DNA of 64,000 nt, from assembly GCF_020283565.1 (NCBI RefSeq), contig NC_060060.1, positions 62,233,257 through 62,297,256 on the forward strand, written 5' to 3'. This document shows positions 1-11,118 of this stretch, piece by piece. The notes beneath the pieces are model-generated. The model did no database searches, was not told the origin of the DNA, and saw only the letters and a program-made list of their open reading frames with translations. The translations under genes and the position numbers were made by a program. This DNA comes from Trifolium pratense. Its lineage: Eukaryota; Streptophyta; Magnoliopsida; Fabales; Fabaceae. How positions within the stretch are numbered: the first letter of the stretch is position 1; each line of letters starts with the position of its first letter.

Positions 1-29
1 ATTCGTTCACTTGCGAAAATTATCCATCA
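1..29 (+). repeat. End of gypsy-1 5' LTR
   Basis: Identical to the terminal 29 bases of the 3' LTR (4328-4356), ending in CA. The rest of this LTR is upstream of the window. Confidence 0.9.
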
Positions 30-35
30 AGTTTT

Positions 36-53
36 TGGCGCCGTTGCCGGGGA
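36..53 (+). other. Primer binding site, tRNA-Asp type
   Basis: TGGCGCCGTTGCCGGGGA lies 6 bases after the LTR end. It is complementary to the 3' end of plant tRNA-Asp and is the usual primer site of Athila-group and some Tat-group gypsy elements. Confidence 0.9.
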
Positions 54-163
54 TTGTGATTGATTCGACAAGGCAATAGTGTTTATATTTTATGTGTTTT
101 CTTTGATTTTTCTGTTTTTATATTTTTCTGTCGAGAGCGTTCTACTTGTTTGTTTCCTTGTGC

Positions 164-256
164 ATGCGGAGGACAGGTCCATTCGAGCTGCAGTTTGATC
201 CAGAAATTGAGAAGACAGCTCGTGTAAATCGTAAAGCGGAAGGAAGGCATGTTTGA
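164..256 (+). pseudogene. gag N-terminal remnant of gypsy-1
   Basis: A 30-codon frame starts at ATG 164 and stops at TGA 254-256. It contains FELQFDPEIEKTAR, which resembles the start of gag in plant gypsy elements. The gag core that should follow (the PF03732-type domain with its W-F-Y motifs) is missing, and the next frame begins downstream of where that core would be. I infer an internal deletion that joined the gag start to the region behind the nucleocapsid. Confidence 0.6.
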
Positions 257-1619
257 ATCATACAATGAAGAGGCACTCTTAACTAGTTGCAAGTTCAATA
301 ATGTCTTTCTACAAATCATTATCAAACAACTAGAAGCTCAATGTATGGTACAAGCAACCTCTCAAAATAATCCTCATTTCAACACCTACAATCTTGGAGT
401 GAAGAATCACATGAATTGTTCTTATGGAGCTAATCCGAATCAAGCATTTCCTCAAGATCAACATTTTGAAGATCACCTTGAATCTTTTGAAGATACTCTT
501 ATCTTAGCCATGAAGATGACTCAAGGAAATTTTGAGGTGATGAAGGCAAACCAAGAAGTGTCAAGCGAACGTCATGAAGCCTCCATCAAAAATCTCGAAA
601 ACCAAATGAGTCAATTAGCAATGCAAGTCTCTTCTCTACAAACTCAAAGTGGTTTTTGTGAAAACACCACGGATCCTCGTAATGAAAGTTGTAGTTCCAT
701 TAATTTGAGGAGTAGAGAAGTTTCATCACAAAAAGTAGTGGAGAATCCTAAGAAGGATGAGAGTAAAAATGGTGTAGTTGAAAAGATGAGGGATGGTGTA
801 GTTGAAAATAGAAGAGAAAATAAGAAAGAAGAAAAAAATAAGGAAGAAAAAGCTTATGAGGGTGAAGTTGAAAAGAGAGTGGAGAATGAGTCTAGTGCCA
901 AGAAAGGCAAGAAACCTATTGTGAAGGACCCCAAGTTTCAAGTTCCTTCACCATATGCTAGAATGCCTTATCCTAGGATGAAGAGGGTCAAGAACCAAGA
1001 CCTTGAATTTTGTGGAGTGGTATCCGAATGTTTCAAAGTGGAAGTGCTAGAGGAAGTGGTAAAAGATGGGAAAGAAGAAGAGTGGGATCATGAGATTGAA
1101 ATTTTTCTTCAAAACTTGGATAACCCCCTAGAAGAGGAGAAAGAGCCAAAGGCAATAAAAAAGCCACCGGAATTGAAAGAACTTCCTCCTAAATGGAAGT
1201 ATGTGTTTTTGGGCGGCGACTCTAGGAAACCCATGATCATAAGTGATTTTCTCACTCCACTAGAAGAGAATGACTTGTTAAAAGAAGTGGAGAAAGTGCA
1301 TGACGACCTAGGATGGGACTTGGATGGTGTGGTTCCTATCTATTGTTTGCACAAGGTGGCCAAAGAAGAAGAGTCCAATCCGGTTGTCAATCCTCAAAAG
1401 TCTTCCACTTCAACATTGAAAGCTTCGGTGAAGAAAGGCTCTAAGAAATCTCTATCACGGTCTAGTAAGAAGGAAAGAACTAATTTGAAGACCAAAGGGG
1501 AAGGTCTCAAGAGTGATTCGGGAAGTGTGAAATCATTACCTATGGATATTAATATTGCTCCTTTGAAGGAAGAGAACAAGAGGAGCCGGGTTGAATCAAA
1601 GTTGAAGTATCCTCCCTAA
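249..1619 (+). CDS. Gypsy-1 gag C-terminal / pol-linker protein, defective
   Basis: A 456-codon open frame. Roughly residues 80-130 contain a hydrophilic helix with MSQLAMQVSSLQTQ, the segment that follows the nucleocapsid in Athila/Tat gag. Residues 150-230 are very rich in K and E. Residues about 305-365 contain PPELKELPPKWKYVFLG, PMIISDFLTPLEENDLL and LGWDLDG, which match the conserved linker just ahead of reverse transcriptase. The frame ends soon after, with no FPDRF-type start of RT. No protease D-[TS]-G or D-L-G-A motif is seen. The open frame suggests a protein could still be made, but it lacks every enzymatic domain. Start choice is uncertain because the frame is a deletion product. 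Confidence 0.7.
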   Translation: MFESYNEEALLTSCKFNNVFLQIIIKQLEAQCMVQATSQNNPHFNTYNLGVKNHMNCSYGANPNQAFPQDQHFEDHLESFEDTLILAMKMTQGNFEVMKANQEVSSERHEASIKNLENQMSQLAMQVSSLQTQSGFCENTTDPRNESCSSINLRSREVSSQKVVENPKKDESKNGVVEKMRDGVVENRRENKKEEKNKEEKAYEGEVEKRVENESSAKKGKKPIVKDPKFQVPSPYARMPYPRMKRVKNQDLEFCGVVSECFKVEVLEEVVKDGKEEEWDHEIEIFLQNLDNPLEEEKEPKAIKKPPELKELPPKWKYVFLGGDSRKPMIISDFLTPLEENDLLKEVEKVHDDLGWDLDGVVPIYCLHKVAKEEESNPVVNPQKSSTSTLKASVKKGSKKSLSRSSKKERTNLKTKGEGLKSDSGSVKSLPMDINIAPLKEENKRSRVESKLKYPP

Positions 1620-1663
1620 TTTATGATGATGAAGCGTCAAGCTAATGACGAGAAAGAAGCGCT

Positions 1664-1683
1664 TCATGGGAGGCAACCCATGA
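1664..1683 (+). other. Conserved hairpin after the gypsy-1 coding region
   Basis: TCATGGG, loop AGGCAA, CCCATGA: a perfect 7-bp stem about 45 bases after the stop codon. A GGGAGGCAACCC hairpin is, from memory, a recurring feature downstream of coding regions in Athila-type elements. Its role is not known to me. Confidence 0.7.
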
Positions 1684-1829
1684 GTTTATGGTCCTTTCTT
1701 CCCTCTCCCTTTTATGCTACTGTTTGGAATAATTGTTTGATGATCTCTTTGAATTTGCTGGATGAAGATACTTTTAACTCTGAATTTGAATCTTTTTATG
1801 TTCAATTGTGGAATTTCGTTTACCTTTAG

Positions 1830-3050
1830 AGTTTGTTTCGATATCTTGACATGTTCCTTCTAGTTACTTGAGTATCAATTGCTTGATTGTTTCCGTGTGT
1901 GATGTGTGAAACCTGCAGTGCAATAGCTTGTTGCACTCATGTGATCAAGAGGCAAAGGAAGGGAACGCACACTTTTTGACCGGTTCTTTGATTCGACCCA
2001 ACCGAGAGGTATTGAGCCAAACACTCCTTTTTCTTCTATGTGTGATATCCACTCATGTATTGTCTCTCGATTTTGCTTGTCGTCTTTTTATTTGATTGGT
2101 ACTTTTGTAGCACACACGAGGCATGTTCCTTGGTCCCTTTGAGCCTTTCTATCCACCCTTACATCTAATTATCCTTTGCTTAACCAATTTGAGCTGAAAA
2201 AGAAAATGTTATTTTGCACAACCTTAAGAGTTTTTGAAAAAACAAGGAATGACTTTCTTGGAGGTTAGGCACCTAATTAGTGGTTGATGCGCAATGCTCA
2301 TCACTAAGTTTGGGGTTGCTCGTTGGAATTAGCAACCAATGAAGTTTGGGGTGAGGGTACTAGAGAACTTACAAAAAGTTTTTGGTTGAAAAAAAAAAAA
2401 AATTGAAATTTTTTTCAAAGATTCAAGGCTTTAGAGAAAGATATGTTGAAAAGAAATGGAAAAGTGAAAAAGAGATGATTGTGAAAAAAATAGAAAAGAA
2501 GTACAAAAAGAAGTGATAGCCTTGAATTCAAAAGAATTGCAAAACTTTGTTTGATGATTTAAAAAAGTTCTCTAGTCCACTTTAGTTCAGAAGAAAAGGG
2601 TTTTGGTGTATAAATTTTTCTTTGACTTTAGGGGGATCTAACTCCAAGTTTTTCTACCACTTATCCTAAAAAGTCACCATCCACCCTAACCAAGCCACGT
2701 TATAACCCTTAAAGACCTCTAATGTGTGTGCGCAAAGTGAACCGAATGAATTTCTAGACTACTTGCAAAATTATTGTTGACTTTCTTGATGTGTTGATTT
2801 GAGTGATTTACCATGATTGAAGAGTGTATGTGAGGATTGTGATGAAATCATAGAGCATTGGTTGAAAAGTGTGAGTTACTTGAAAATGCCTTGCGGGAAC
2901 TATTGTGCAATTGAGTGTTGCTTGCGAGTGGACCATTGATCATCAGGTAAGTCTCACGCATGTATGATTCGAGTAATCTAAGGAAAATGCCAAAGTCTTG
3001 ACACAAAAGCTTGAGGTAAAAGTTGTTTCCTTGAGGACAAGGAAAGGTTT
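1830..3050 (+). other. Gypsy-1 3' internal non-coding region
   Basis: About 1.2 kb without a plausible gene. It has T- and A-rich stretches (2390-2560) and several short runs resembling the polypurine tract, such as AAGTTTGGGG near 2307 and GAAGTTTGGGG near 2341. I see no reverse transcriptase, integrase or env-like remnants. Confidence 0.6.
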
Positions 3051-3060
3051 AAGTTTGGGG
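3051..3060 (+). other. Polypurine tract of gypsy-1
   Basis: AAGTTTGGGG directly before the 3' LTR, preceded by GGACAAGGAAAGGTTT. This is the expected plus-strand primer position. Confidence 0.75.
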
Positions 3061-3250
3061 TTGTGATGACGGATCGTCACACTCTCTAATTCATGCTTAT
3101 TTGAGGGACATTAGACTCTTTTTAGAGGGTTTTAAGTAATAAAATCAAGAGAAATCAACTTAGAAGCAAGGTTACATGGAATACAAGAAAGCATGAAATT
3201 ATGCAGAAAAATACAGTGTTGCACTACGCTGGGGGCGTGGTCCATCACGC

Positions 3251-3502
3251 GCAGCGTGATGCTTATCACAGAGAGACCAAAAACCTGCTTTGATCACGCG
3301 CGGCGTGGGGACTGTCACGCGCGGCGTGAAACTCTGACCTGAGAAGATTGGCTCTGACTAGTGATCACGCGCGGCGTGATATCTATCACGCGCAGCGTAG
3401 TGTTAATTTCAGCAACCACGCGCAGCGTGGTAGATCTCACGCGCAGCGTAGTGTTAATTTCAGCAACCACGCGCATCGTGGTAGATCTGACGCGCAGCGT
3501 GG
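3251..3502 (+). promoter_or_regulatory. Array of CACGCGC(A/G)GCGTG palindromes upstream of the LTR TATA box
   Basis: About nine copies of a 13-base near-palindrome, CACGCGCAGCGTG or close variants, between 3251 and 3502. The later copies occur in pairs separated by about 8 bases, and the pair repeats every 50 bases or so. Each copy contains ACGCGC, which fits the VCGCGB core bound by plant CAMTA (calmodulin-binding) factors. Placement just before the TATA box suggests an enhancer role; binding is inference. Confidence 0.6.
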
Positions 3503-3511
3503 TTGCAATCA

Positions 3512-3521
3512 GTATATATAG
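3512..3521 (+). promoter_or_regulatory. Gypsy-1 LTR TATA box
   Basis: GTATATATAG lies directly after the palindrome array in the LTR, at the position expected for the U3 promoter. Confidence 0.65.
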
Positions 3522-4356
3522 AAAAGTCAGTTTTCTGGATCTGGGTTCGAATTTTCTGCTACAGTACACTGATATTATGATTTTCTGAGCATTTCATCTA
3601 TTGGATCCTGGATTTCATTGGATAGCTTCGAGCACATCAGCGGCATGGATTCTGAAGCCATGAAGTTGAAGCTAGGAGGCGAACGAAGCAACATGAGGAG
3701 CTAGACTTCTCGTGGAGGTAGGATCTAGGATAGCTTAGGATGTAGAGTAATCTAATGTAATTCTGCTATATTGTATGATTTCACTCTTGTAATAGTGTTC
3801 GTTTAATGCAAATCTATACTTAATGCCTTACGATTCTTCATTAGCGTTGTAATGGATCTAGATTTAAGTCACGTATGAGAATATTGGTTTAATTTCTGAA
3901 CTGAATTGCATTAAGCACTTGAGTGTTTCCGGTCGAGAGATTGAAACATAGAGTGTAGCGAACGATCAACGCGTTTTCAAATACTTCGTTGTAGGTAGCT
4001 TTCATCCGAGAGATCGGAGGAGTATCGACAACGAATAGGGTGGATTTTGACAAGAGATTGCGATTCACCATCATGTTGATCCAGTTGCGAATACTTGAGT
4101 GAATTCATATTGTATGGTAGATTGCATGTGATTAAGCTATAGACTAGGTGATTCCGATGATTCTACCTCGCTTTTCCACTTATTGAATTAGCACGATTTT
4201 TCTTACCGTCAAATTACTCAACCAAACCCCCAATTTATGTGTATTCTTTGCATCATGTTTATGAACACTATTAGACTCGTTTAATCACACAATCCCTGTG
4301 GATCGATATTTTTATTACTACGTGGTAATTCGTTCACTTGCGAAAATTATCCATCA

Positions 4357-7300
4357 CTAGGCCACTACAAGAATGAGTGTCCATCTTGGGAAGAGTCTGC
4401 AAAATATGCTGCACTTGAGGATGAAGATGAAATGCTCCTCATGGCCAAAACCAACTATGAGCAATTCGAAAGTGAAAGATGGTTTCTAGACTCAGGTTGC
4501 AGCAACCATATGGTTGGAAACAAAAGTTGGTTATATGAATTTGATGAAAGCTACAGAGATATTGTAAAGCTTGGAGATGATTCAAAGATGAATGTCATGG
4601 GAAAAGGTAATGTCAAGCTAAGTATTAATGGTAGAATTCATGTCATAACAGAAGTTTACTACATACTTGGCCTAAAGACCAATCTTCTGAGCATTGGACA
4701 AATACAGCAGAAGAATGTAACTATCATCTTCAAAAATGATACTTGCAAAATCTTCCATGATGACAAAGGGTTGCTATTTGTTACACATATGTCAGCCAAT
4801 AGAATATACACTCTAAATGCTGTAGTGATTACTCCCAAATGCCTTAAAGTTTCAAAAGAAAACTGGTCTCAGTTATGGCATGATAGATATGCTCATTTGA
4901 GCATCAAAGGTTTGAATATTTTGGCTAAGAAAGATATGGTAAAAGGGCTACCATCACTAGATGATACGAATGAAAAATGTGTAGATTGCTTGACTGGTAA
5001 GCAACACAGGGAAGCTATTCCTAAGTAGGCTGTGTGGAGAGCTGGCAAGAAATTGGAGTTTATTCACTCAGATATATGTGGTCCCATCAATCCAATAAGC
5101 AATGGAGGTAACAGGTATTTCATCACCTTCACAGATGACTTCTCAAGAAAGACTTGGATTTATTTTTTGAAAGAAAAATCTAGTGCATTAGATACTTTCA
5201 AAAACTTTAAAGCATTAGTTGAAAATGAGTCATGATGTACTTTACAATGCTTAAGGACAGATAGAGGTGGTGAATTTCTCTCAAATGCTTTTAATGAATT
5301 TTGTAGCAATCAAGGCATTAAAAGGCAGTTGACCAATGCATACACTCCACAGCAAAATGGAGTTTTTGAGAGGAAAAACAGGACACTAATGAATATGGTC
5401 AGAAGTATGCTGGCTGGAATGTACCTAAAATGTTTTGGCCTGAAGCTGTAAAATGGGCCACATATGTCATGAATAGAAGCCCCACTTCATCAGTCAAAGA
5501 TATCACCGCTGAGGAAGCTTGGAGTGGAAACAAACCATCAGTACATCATTTTAGAGTCTTTGGCTGCTTAGCATTTGTTCATATACCAGACAGTCAAAGA
5601 ACTAAATTGGATGACAAGAGTATAAGCTGCATACATCTTGGAGTAAGTGATGAATCAAAAGGCTACAAACTGTATGATCCAGTGAAGAAGAAAATCATAA
5701 TCAGTAGAGATGTGATTTTTGAAGAAAAGAAACGGTGGGAATGGAACAACCCTAGCACAAAGAAGAATAGTGAAGTTACTAGTGATGAGATAGAAGGTGA
5801 AACTAGTGAACCAGTCACAGATCAGACAAACAATAATAATGAAAATGAGGTTGAGATAAATGGTGACAGTGATTCAGATATGAGTGAGCCTACAAATCCT
5901 ATTCAGACTCCAAGTGACTCTGATAATGAGGTTGCTTTAGCACCAAGAAACAGAAGACCTCCAGCTAGTTACAATGACTATGTATTAGGAAGTGAGCTTG
6001 ATGATGAAGACTTACACAATCTAGCTATCTACACTCCAGCTGATGATCCAAAACCCTATGCAGAAGCTGAAAAACTTGATGTTTGGAGAATTGCTATGGA
6101 TCAGGAGATTGAATCTATAAAGAACAATGATACTTGGGAATTGACAACTCTACCAGAAGGATCCAATGCAATTGGAGTCAAATGGATCTATAAAACTAAA
6201 TACAATATAAGGGGTGAGATTGAAAAGCATAAAGCTAGACTGGTAGCTAAGGGATACAGTCAGAAACTTGGAATTGATTACAATGAAGTGTTTGCTCCTG
6301 TGGCAAGATGGGCTGCTAAAGAAAATTGGAATGTGTTTCAATTGGATGTAAAAAGTGCATTTTTACATGGTGAACTAGTTGAAGACATATATGTGGAGCA
6401 ACCTCTTAGATATCAGAAGGGTGGTAAGAACAAAGTGTACAAACTGAAAAAGGCACTCTATGGCTTGAAGCAAGCCATAGAGCATGGTACATCAAAATTG
6501 AAAGTTACTTCAATTTTGAAAGGTTTGAAAAATGCTCTCATGAACACACATTATTTGTGAAATATGGAACAGATGGAAAAATATTGATTGTCAGCCTGTA
6601 TGTTGATGATCTAATATGTACTGGTAATGATATGAATATGATTCATGCCTTCAAAAAGTCTATGAAAAGAAAGTTTGCTATGACTGACTTAGGAAGGATG
6701 GAATATTTTCTTGGAGTTGAAGTCATTCAATCCAAAGCAGGAATATTCATAAACCAAAACAAGTATACAGCTGAAATTTTGAAAAGATTTGGTATGGAAA
6801 ACTGTAATGAGGTATGTAGTCCAATAGTACCAGGTTCCTAGCTTGTGAAGGATGAAAATGGAACAGCCACTGATACTAGGGAATACAAGCAGATGGTTGG
6901 ATGCTTAATGTACTTGCTAGCTACTAGGCCTGATTTAGCTTACTTAGTTTGCTTGGTTGCTAGATTTATGGATAGGCCAACATAATTACATGTCACTGCT
7001 ATAAAAAGAATTATGAGGTACTTAAAAGGGGACTCTAGCTGATGGAATCATGTACAGTCACAACACTAATGAGATTGAATCGGTAGGTTGGTCAGATTCA
7101 GACTATGCAGGTGATTTGGATGACAGGAAAAGCACTTCTGGTTATGTGTTTATGCTTGGAACAGGTGCTATATCTTGGTCATCAAAGAAACAACCAATTG
7201 TAACCTTGTCTACCACTGAAGCTGAGTATGTTGCAGCTTCCTTATGTGCCTGTCAATGTATATGGTTAAGGAATGTTCTGAGTCACTTAAGGATTGGACA

Positions 7301-7511
7301 AGGCAAGACATCTTTGATCTACTGTGATAACAGCTCCTCCATCAAGCTGTCAAAAAATCCTCTAATGCATGGTAGGTGTAAGCATATAGATGTGAGATTT
7401 CACTTCTTGAGAAATCTAGCTAAGCAAGGAACTGTGGAGCTTAAGCATTGCACAACTCAAGAGCAACTTGTTGATTTAATGACTAAACCCTTAAAGCTTG
7501 ATACATTTTAG
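4357..7511 (+). pseudogene. Copia-1 gag-pol polyprotein, broken, 5' part displaced
   Basis: The remaining part of a Ty1-copia gag-pol reading frame. In order: the last half of the CCHC knuckle (GHYKNEC), the protease site WFLDSGCSNHM (about 4474), the pre-integrase domain with a CVDC zinc pair (about 4978), integrase core ([36 protein letters not shown]), reverse transcriptase ([23 protein letters not shown] at about 6599) and RNase H (DSDYAGDLDDRKSTSGY, STTEAEYVA, CDNSSSIKL). Breaks: in-frame TAG at 5026 and TGA at 5233, a frameshift near 5420, a small loss in RT after FAPVAR, frameshifts near 6475 and 7040, a TAG at 6839 and a stop near 6985. The 5' part lies upstream of the window, separated by gypsy-1. 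Confidence 0.88.
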
Positions 7512-7763
7512 AAGTTGAGGAGCAAATTGGGAATGATGGCCCCTCAGAAGTTGTGATGCCCTGCTTGGTTGGCTATATCTGAGGCCTGCAAGGCTTGTCT
7601 CTCTGTACCTGAGGCCTGCTAGGTTGGGGCGCGCCAGTGAGCATGTCTGGCCTATCATGCTACCTTTCTCTTGGCTTGGCTTGGCTTTAGTTTGTATTGC
7701 TTTTATAATTCTAGTTTGTTTTGTATGTTTTGATAATTGTATAGTCATACAATTAGGGGAGAA
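7512..7763 (+). other. Copia-1 3' untranslated region and polypurine tract
   Basis: About 250 bases between the RNase H end and the LTR. It includes two similar 25-30 base units (…CTGAGGCCTGC…, near 7580 and 7612) and ends with the purine run AATTAGGGGAGAA at 7751-7763, directly before the LTR. Confidence 0.65.
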
Positions 7764-7766
7764 TTA

Positions 7767-7945
7767 TGTTAGGTATTGGGCCTCATGTGTTTAAGCCCAA
7801 TACAAATGTTGTACTTTGGCCCATTGACTTATATGTGGTGCTTTGCCTATATAAGCACATGCGCATGATCAATAAGACTAGAGGATTACCATTTTGACAT
7901 AACAGTTTCCTCTTTAAATCAGCAAACAATAAAAATGTTTTAACA
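7767..7945 (+). repeat. Copia-1 3' LTR (right end uncertain)
   Basis: Begins TGTTAGGTATTGGGCC after the polypurine tract and contains a TATA box (7848-7854). The right end is ambiguous because the 5' LTR is outside the window: candidates are ATAACA near 7903 and TTAACA near 7945. Confidence 0.6.
7848..7854 (+). promoter_or_regulatory. Copia-1 LTR TATA box
   Basis: TATATAA about 80 bases into the LTR, in the position expected for a short copia LTR. Confidence 0.55.
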
Positions 7946-8295
7946 ATAAAATTTGCTCACATTAGCTTCAAGTGACGATTTCCCGGCAAGCATTATTTTC
8001 AACAAGTCGATCTCCACTTTGTAAGTGGTCTCTTTGTCAATATCAATCATTCCAGCTGTCTTCGTACTTCGCACATTGCTGTTGTTGTATTCATTTTGGC
8101 ACATTTATTCAATTAGTTCTTTCACCTCTTCGTCAGTCTTATTTTTTAGAGACCCTCCAGCTGAAATCGTTTGCTTACTAGGCTACAATAGTTTATTTTT
8201 AAATTTGTGTACTTGATTTGTTTTTAACAGGTTATTATTGATTGTTTTAATTTCTCACAACAAGAAGTTTTTGTAAGTGCATGTATTTTGAATGA
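7946..8295 (+). other. Unassigned stretch between copia-1 and the sirevirus-like LTR
   Basis: About 350 bases of AT-rich DNA. Short open frames occur on the plus strand, but none has a recognisable domain or a supportable gene model. Confidence 0.4.
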
Positions 8296-8707
8296 TGTTA
8301 AAAATAATGTTAAAATAAATTGATTTGATTAAGGCAATTTTAGATTTATAATGTTTTCAAAACGCTTTGAAACTTAGTAATTTTCAAATTTCAAGCATTT
8401 TGAACTGGCGCATATAGGGTATGAACCGGTGCATAGTTCCCATAATCTATAGACCAGTGCATGGAACCTTTGAACCAATTCATGGCTGATTTACTGAAAA
8501 TTTGCGACAATTTTGAGCCGGTGCAAAATGTTTTGCACTAGTGCAAGATCTTGTTTCTGGAAAACTTGAAGTGGTGCTAGATCTCTTTTGAAATTTTGGT
8601 TTTACAATTTTTTTTTGTATGAACTGGTGCATGGTTTTTAGTGTGCACCAGTGCATGAATATGTTACACTTAAAAATTGTTTTGTCATTCACTCAATCTA
8701 TTTTACC

Positions 8708-8716
8708 TATAAATAG
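8708..8716 (+). promoter_or_regulatory. TATA box of the sirevirus-like LTR
   Basis: TATAAATAG, followed by GAGAAAC-rich leader sequence resembling an LTR R/U5 segment. Confidence 0.45.
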
Positions 8717-8944
8717 TACATTACAAAAATTAGAAATCAACTTTTGGAATTGTGAGAAACATTCTAGAGAGAGCTTAGTGTATTCCTTTGAGAAAATTCT
8801 TGAGAGAATCCTTGTGGATTCTTGAGAGAAACACAACAAACCTTTGCCATTCATCTTCTTCAATGTTTATCATTATGGTTGGATGATTAACGAGTTGGGG
8901 ATAACGCCCATTGTTGTCGGTTGAGTTTGGCGCTTTTGGGTTTG

Positions 8945-9032
8945 ATCAAGGTCTGGGAATTTGTCAAGGGATAACTAATTGGAAACTTCAATTTGGTAAT
9001 TGAAGTGATCGTGACAAATGCATTTCGAGGTA
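8945..9032 (+). repeat. 88-bp target duplication of gypsy-2, left copy
   Basis: ATCAAGGTCTGG…TTTCGAGGTA, identical over all 88 bases to 15331-15418. A further A may extend it to 89. It is sequence of the host LTR duplicated on either side of gypsy-2. Confidence 0.9.
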
Positions 9033-9044
9033 ACGGCGCCAATT
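9033..9044 (-). other. Primer-binding-site sequence retained outside the gypsy-2 3' LTR
   Basis: ACGGCGCCAATT on the plus strand, i.e. AATTGGCGCCGT after the 3' LTR in element orientation. The same bases follow the 5' LTR at 14246-14257. In a normally integrated element nothing from the internal region follows the 3' LTR. Confidence 0.88.
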
Positions 9045-10117
9045 TGATCCGTTGTCGCACACGGGTCAAAAACGAGTTTTAAAAGTGTAGTTTTGGAAGC
9101 GACACTCGAGTATCGTATCGCAAGGAATCTTTATCAATTAGAAAATATTAGATTCAGTAAGAACAAGCTGAATATGGGGGGTCTGGGTTTAAGTTTCGGT
9201 TTCAAAAATTAAAATTGAAATAAGTGATTAACAAATAAGTTAAAACGACTAATCTACTGTTTCGGTTTCCCAACTTATCATTGATTCATACAATTTCCAA
9301 TTCCTAAGCGGATTCTAATCCCTTTACGAATATAGTACCAATTAAACAAGCGCAATCGACACTAAAAGATATATGTTCTAGATTTCCGAATTAAGCAAAC
9401 GGATTAAAACTATCATGAATTAAGCAAACATGATCAAACATACGCGAATTAAGCAAACGCGATCAAGGTACAGGAACATATAATCATCGAAATTAATCAA
9501 CATCTATTCTATAGAACTTGAATTAAGCAGACAAGATATATATCATAGATATTGAAAGGGAAAAACAATTTGATTGAAAATTATAGAACCTCAAAGTGTC
9601 GGCGGAAACCGATGACAGTATATCAATCTTTGGTGATTAGTTTTCCATAGCAAGAAGCTGCCTCTAGGGGTTGTTATCTGGTGAAATCAGAATGATCCCC
9701 TAGCTGTTTTTTTTTCGGTTTAAATAATACATGGAAACGGGCCTTAAAACAATTGGGCCGAAAACATAAAGTTGTGCTGAAAGTTAATAATTTAATTCGT
9801 CTGGAACATAAACGCAATTATTTGACACACTTGCGCTCCGAACTGGGTTTTGGCCTCAACATGAAAGTTGTAGCTCTTGATCTCAGCTTTCCAACGCATC
9901 CTCCCGCGCCTCAATCCGATATTTGTAACTCCAGTTATGACCTGCGGACTGGAAGGGTGTCAAAGTGTTATTTATTCATAAATTAAGTGCGAAAATAAAA
10001 TAAAGTTAGAAATAAACTTAAATATAAAAACACATTAAAATAGTGAAAATAGTAAATTAAACCATAGGAATACACCAGTACAATAGTAGAAGAATGTGCA
10101 TTAAAATGCACTGATCA
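9045..10117 (-). repeat. Gypsy-2 3' LTR
   Basis: 1,073 bp, the same length as the other copy at 14258-15330. In plus orientation it starts TGATCCGTTG and ends GCACTGATCA. Confidence 0.92.
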
Positions 10118-10135
10118 AATTCCCCCACACTTGAA
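10118..10135 (-). other. Gypsy-2 polypurine tract
   Basis: The plus strand reads AATTCCCCCACACTTGAA, so the element strand reads TTCAAGTGTGGGGGAATT immediately before the 3' LTR. Confidence 0.8.
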
Positions 10136-11118
10136 CTTTTGCACTCCGAGCAAAACTCAAATGAAAAACTTAAAAACAAATCACAAGCAGTCAACATATT
10201 CCAGGTTTCAAGCTTCAAACCTTGGGTCAAAATTCAAAGATTGGCACAATTCTTATCTATCAACTTTCAATAATAATCTTGCGTGTGTGTGTACTGTCTC
10301 CCACTGTCAACCAAAGTAATGTCAAGATCCCTTTCTGAAACTACCATTCTAAATGCTAAGTTGTCATTCTTTTGCTACAATTTTGGATTTAACCAGAATT
10401 TCAGTCTAGGGGGGCTATTTCTTTTCAAGAGATCCAAAGCTTTTCATTTTCAATTCAGGGGCAACTACTTTCAAGCTTTATTATTGTTTATTGTTTTTAA
10501 GCTTTAGGTACTACTCCACCTTTTCACCTGACGGGATCTTACTTGTAATAAGTCCAACCTGTTACTCAGAGTAGAGCATCCTACACAGCACTTGTTCCTC
10601 CAGTTTCGGCACAGGAACTTGTTCCTCCAGTTTCGGGCACAGGAACTTATTATATTCATTATTTTTAACTCTTAAGCAGTTTCCCTTTTTCTCAATTAAT
10701 AGCAATGATCGGTCTATCTGTTACTCTAGCCTTACCCCCACACTTAGTTCTAATCATACCCTCCATTATATTCAAATTTAGAGAACTTAGTCTAAAGAAT
10801 AAGTATTTCAGAGATTTATCTAAACATTACTAAGTTTGACAGTGTTCAAGCAGTTGTGCATTAAGTTGCAAAGACTATCATGTCAAGTATCAAAACAAAA
10901 ATTTCCAAAAATTTCACTGACCCTACAGCTATCTGCCCTAGCCTTAGAACATGTGACTACTCATGACAATTTATTTTTTTATTTTTTTTTATTTTTTATT
11001 TTTTCTTAACACAAAAATATAAATGTAAAATGTCCCTCCCCCACACTTAAACCAAACAGTGTCCGCAATGTAATAATAAGCATAAAGTGAGAAAAAGGAA
11101 GGAACACACCCGAGGGGG
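10136..11118 (-). other. Gypsy-2 non-coding region between coding frame and 3' LTR
   Basis: About 1 kb without a gene. It holds a short direct duplication of CTTGTTCCTCCAGTTTCGG (near 10588 and 10619) and an A/T homopolymer-rich stretch near 10970-11010. A full-length element would carry pol here; none is visible. Confidence 0.6.

Larger units (their letters stand above)
1..4356 (+). mobile_element. Gypsy-1: non-autonomous Ty3-gypsy element (Athila/Tat type), 5' end outside window
   Basis: The first 29 bases are identical to the last 29 of the LTR ending at 4356, so the window opens at the very end of the 5' LTR. A tRNA-Asp-type primer binding site follows, then about 3 kb of internal DNA, a polypurine tract and a complete 3' LTR. 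The internal region has only gag remnants and the linker that normally precedes reverse transcriptase. No protease, reverse transcriptase, RNase H or integrase is visible, so the element would depend on enzymes supplied in trans. It lies inside the zinc knuckle of copia-1: the base after the LTR resumes the codons for L-G-H-Y-K-N-E-C. Confidence 0.88.
3062..4356 (+). repeat. Gypsy-1 3' LTR
   Basis: Starts TGTGATGACGG (or TGATGACGG from 3064) just after the polypurine tract and ends CCATCA at 4356, giving short inverted ends TGATG/CATCA. The 3' end is confirmed by identity with bases 1-29. It carries a palindrome array (3251-3502) followed by a TATA box (3512-3521). Everything after about 3545 is therefore probably the R/U5 part. 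Confidence 0.85.

Noticed and set aside
36..53. Possible tRNA genes at the primer binding sites
   Set aside because: Only the complement of the tRNA 3' end is present at 36-53, 14237-14254, 22279-22290 and 37762-37773; no cloverleaf or A/B boxes.
9753..9986. 77-codon frame repeated at 14966-15199
   Set aside because: Located in the gypsy-2 LTR pair; duplicated because LTRs are duplicated.
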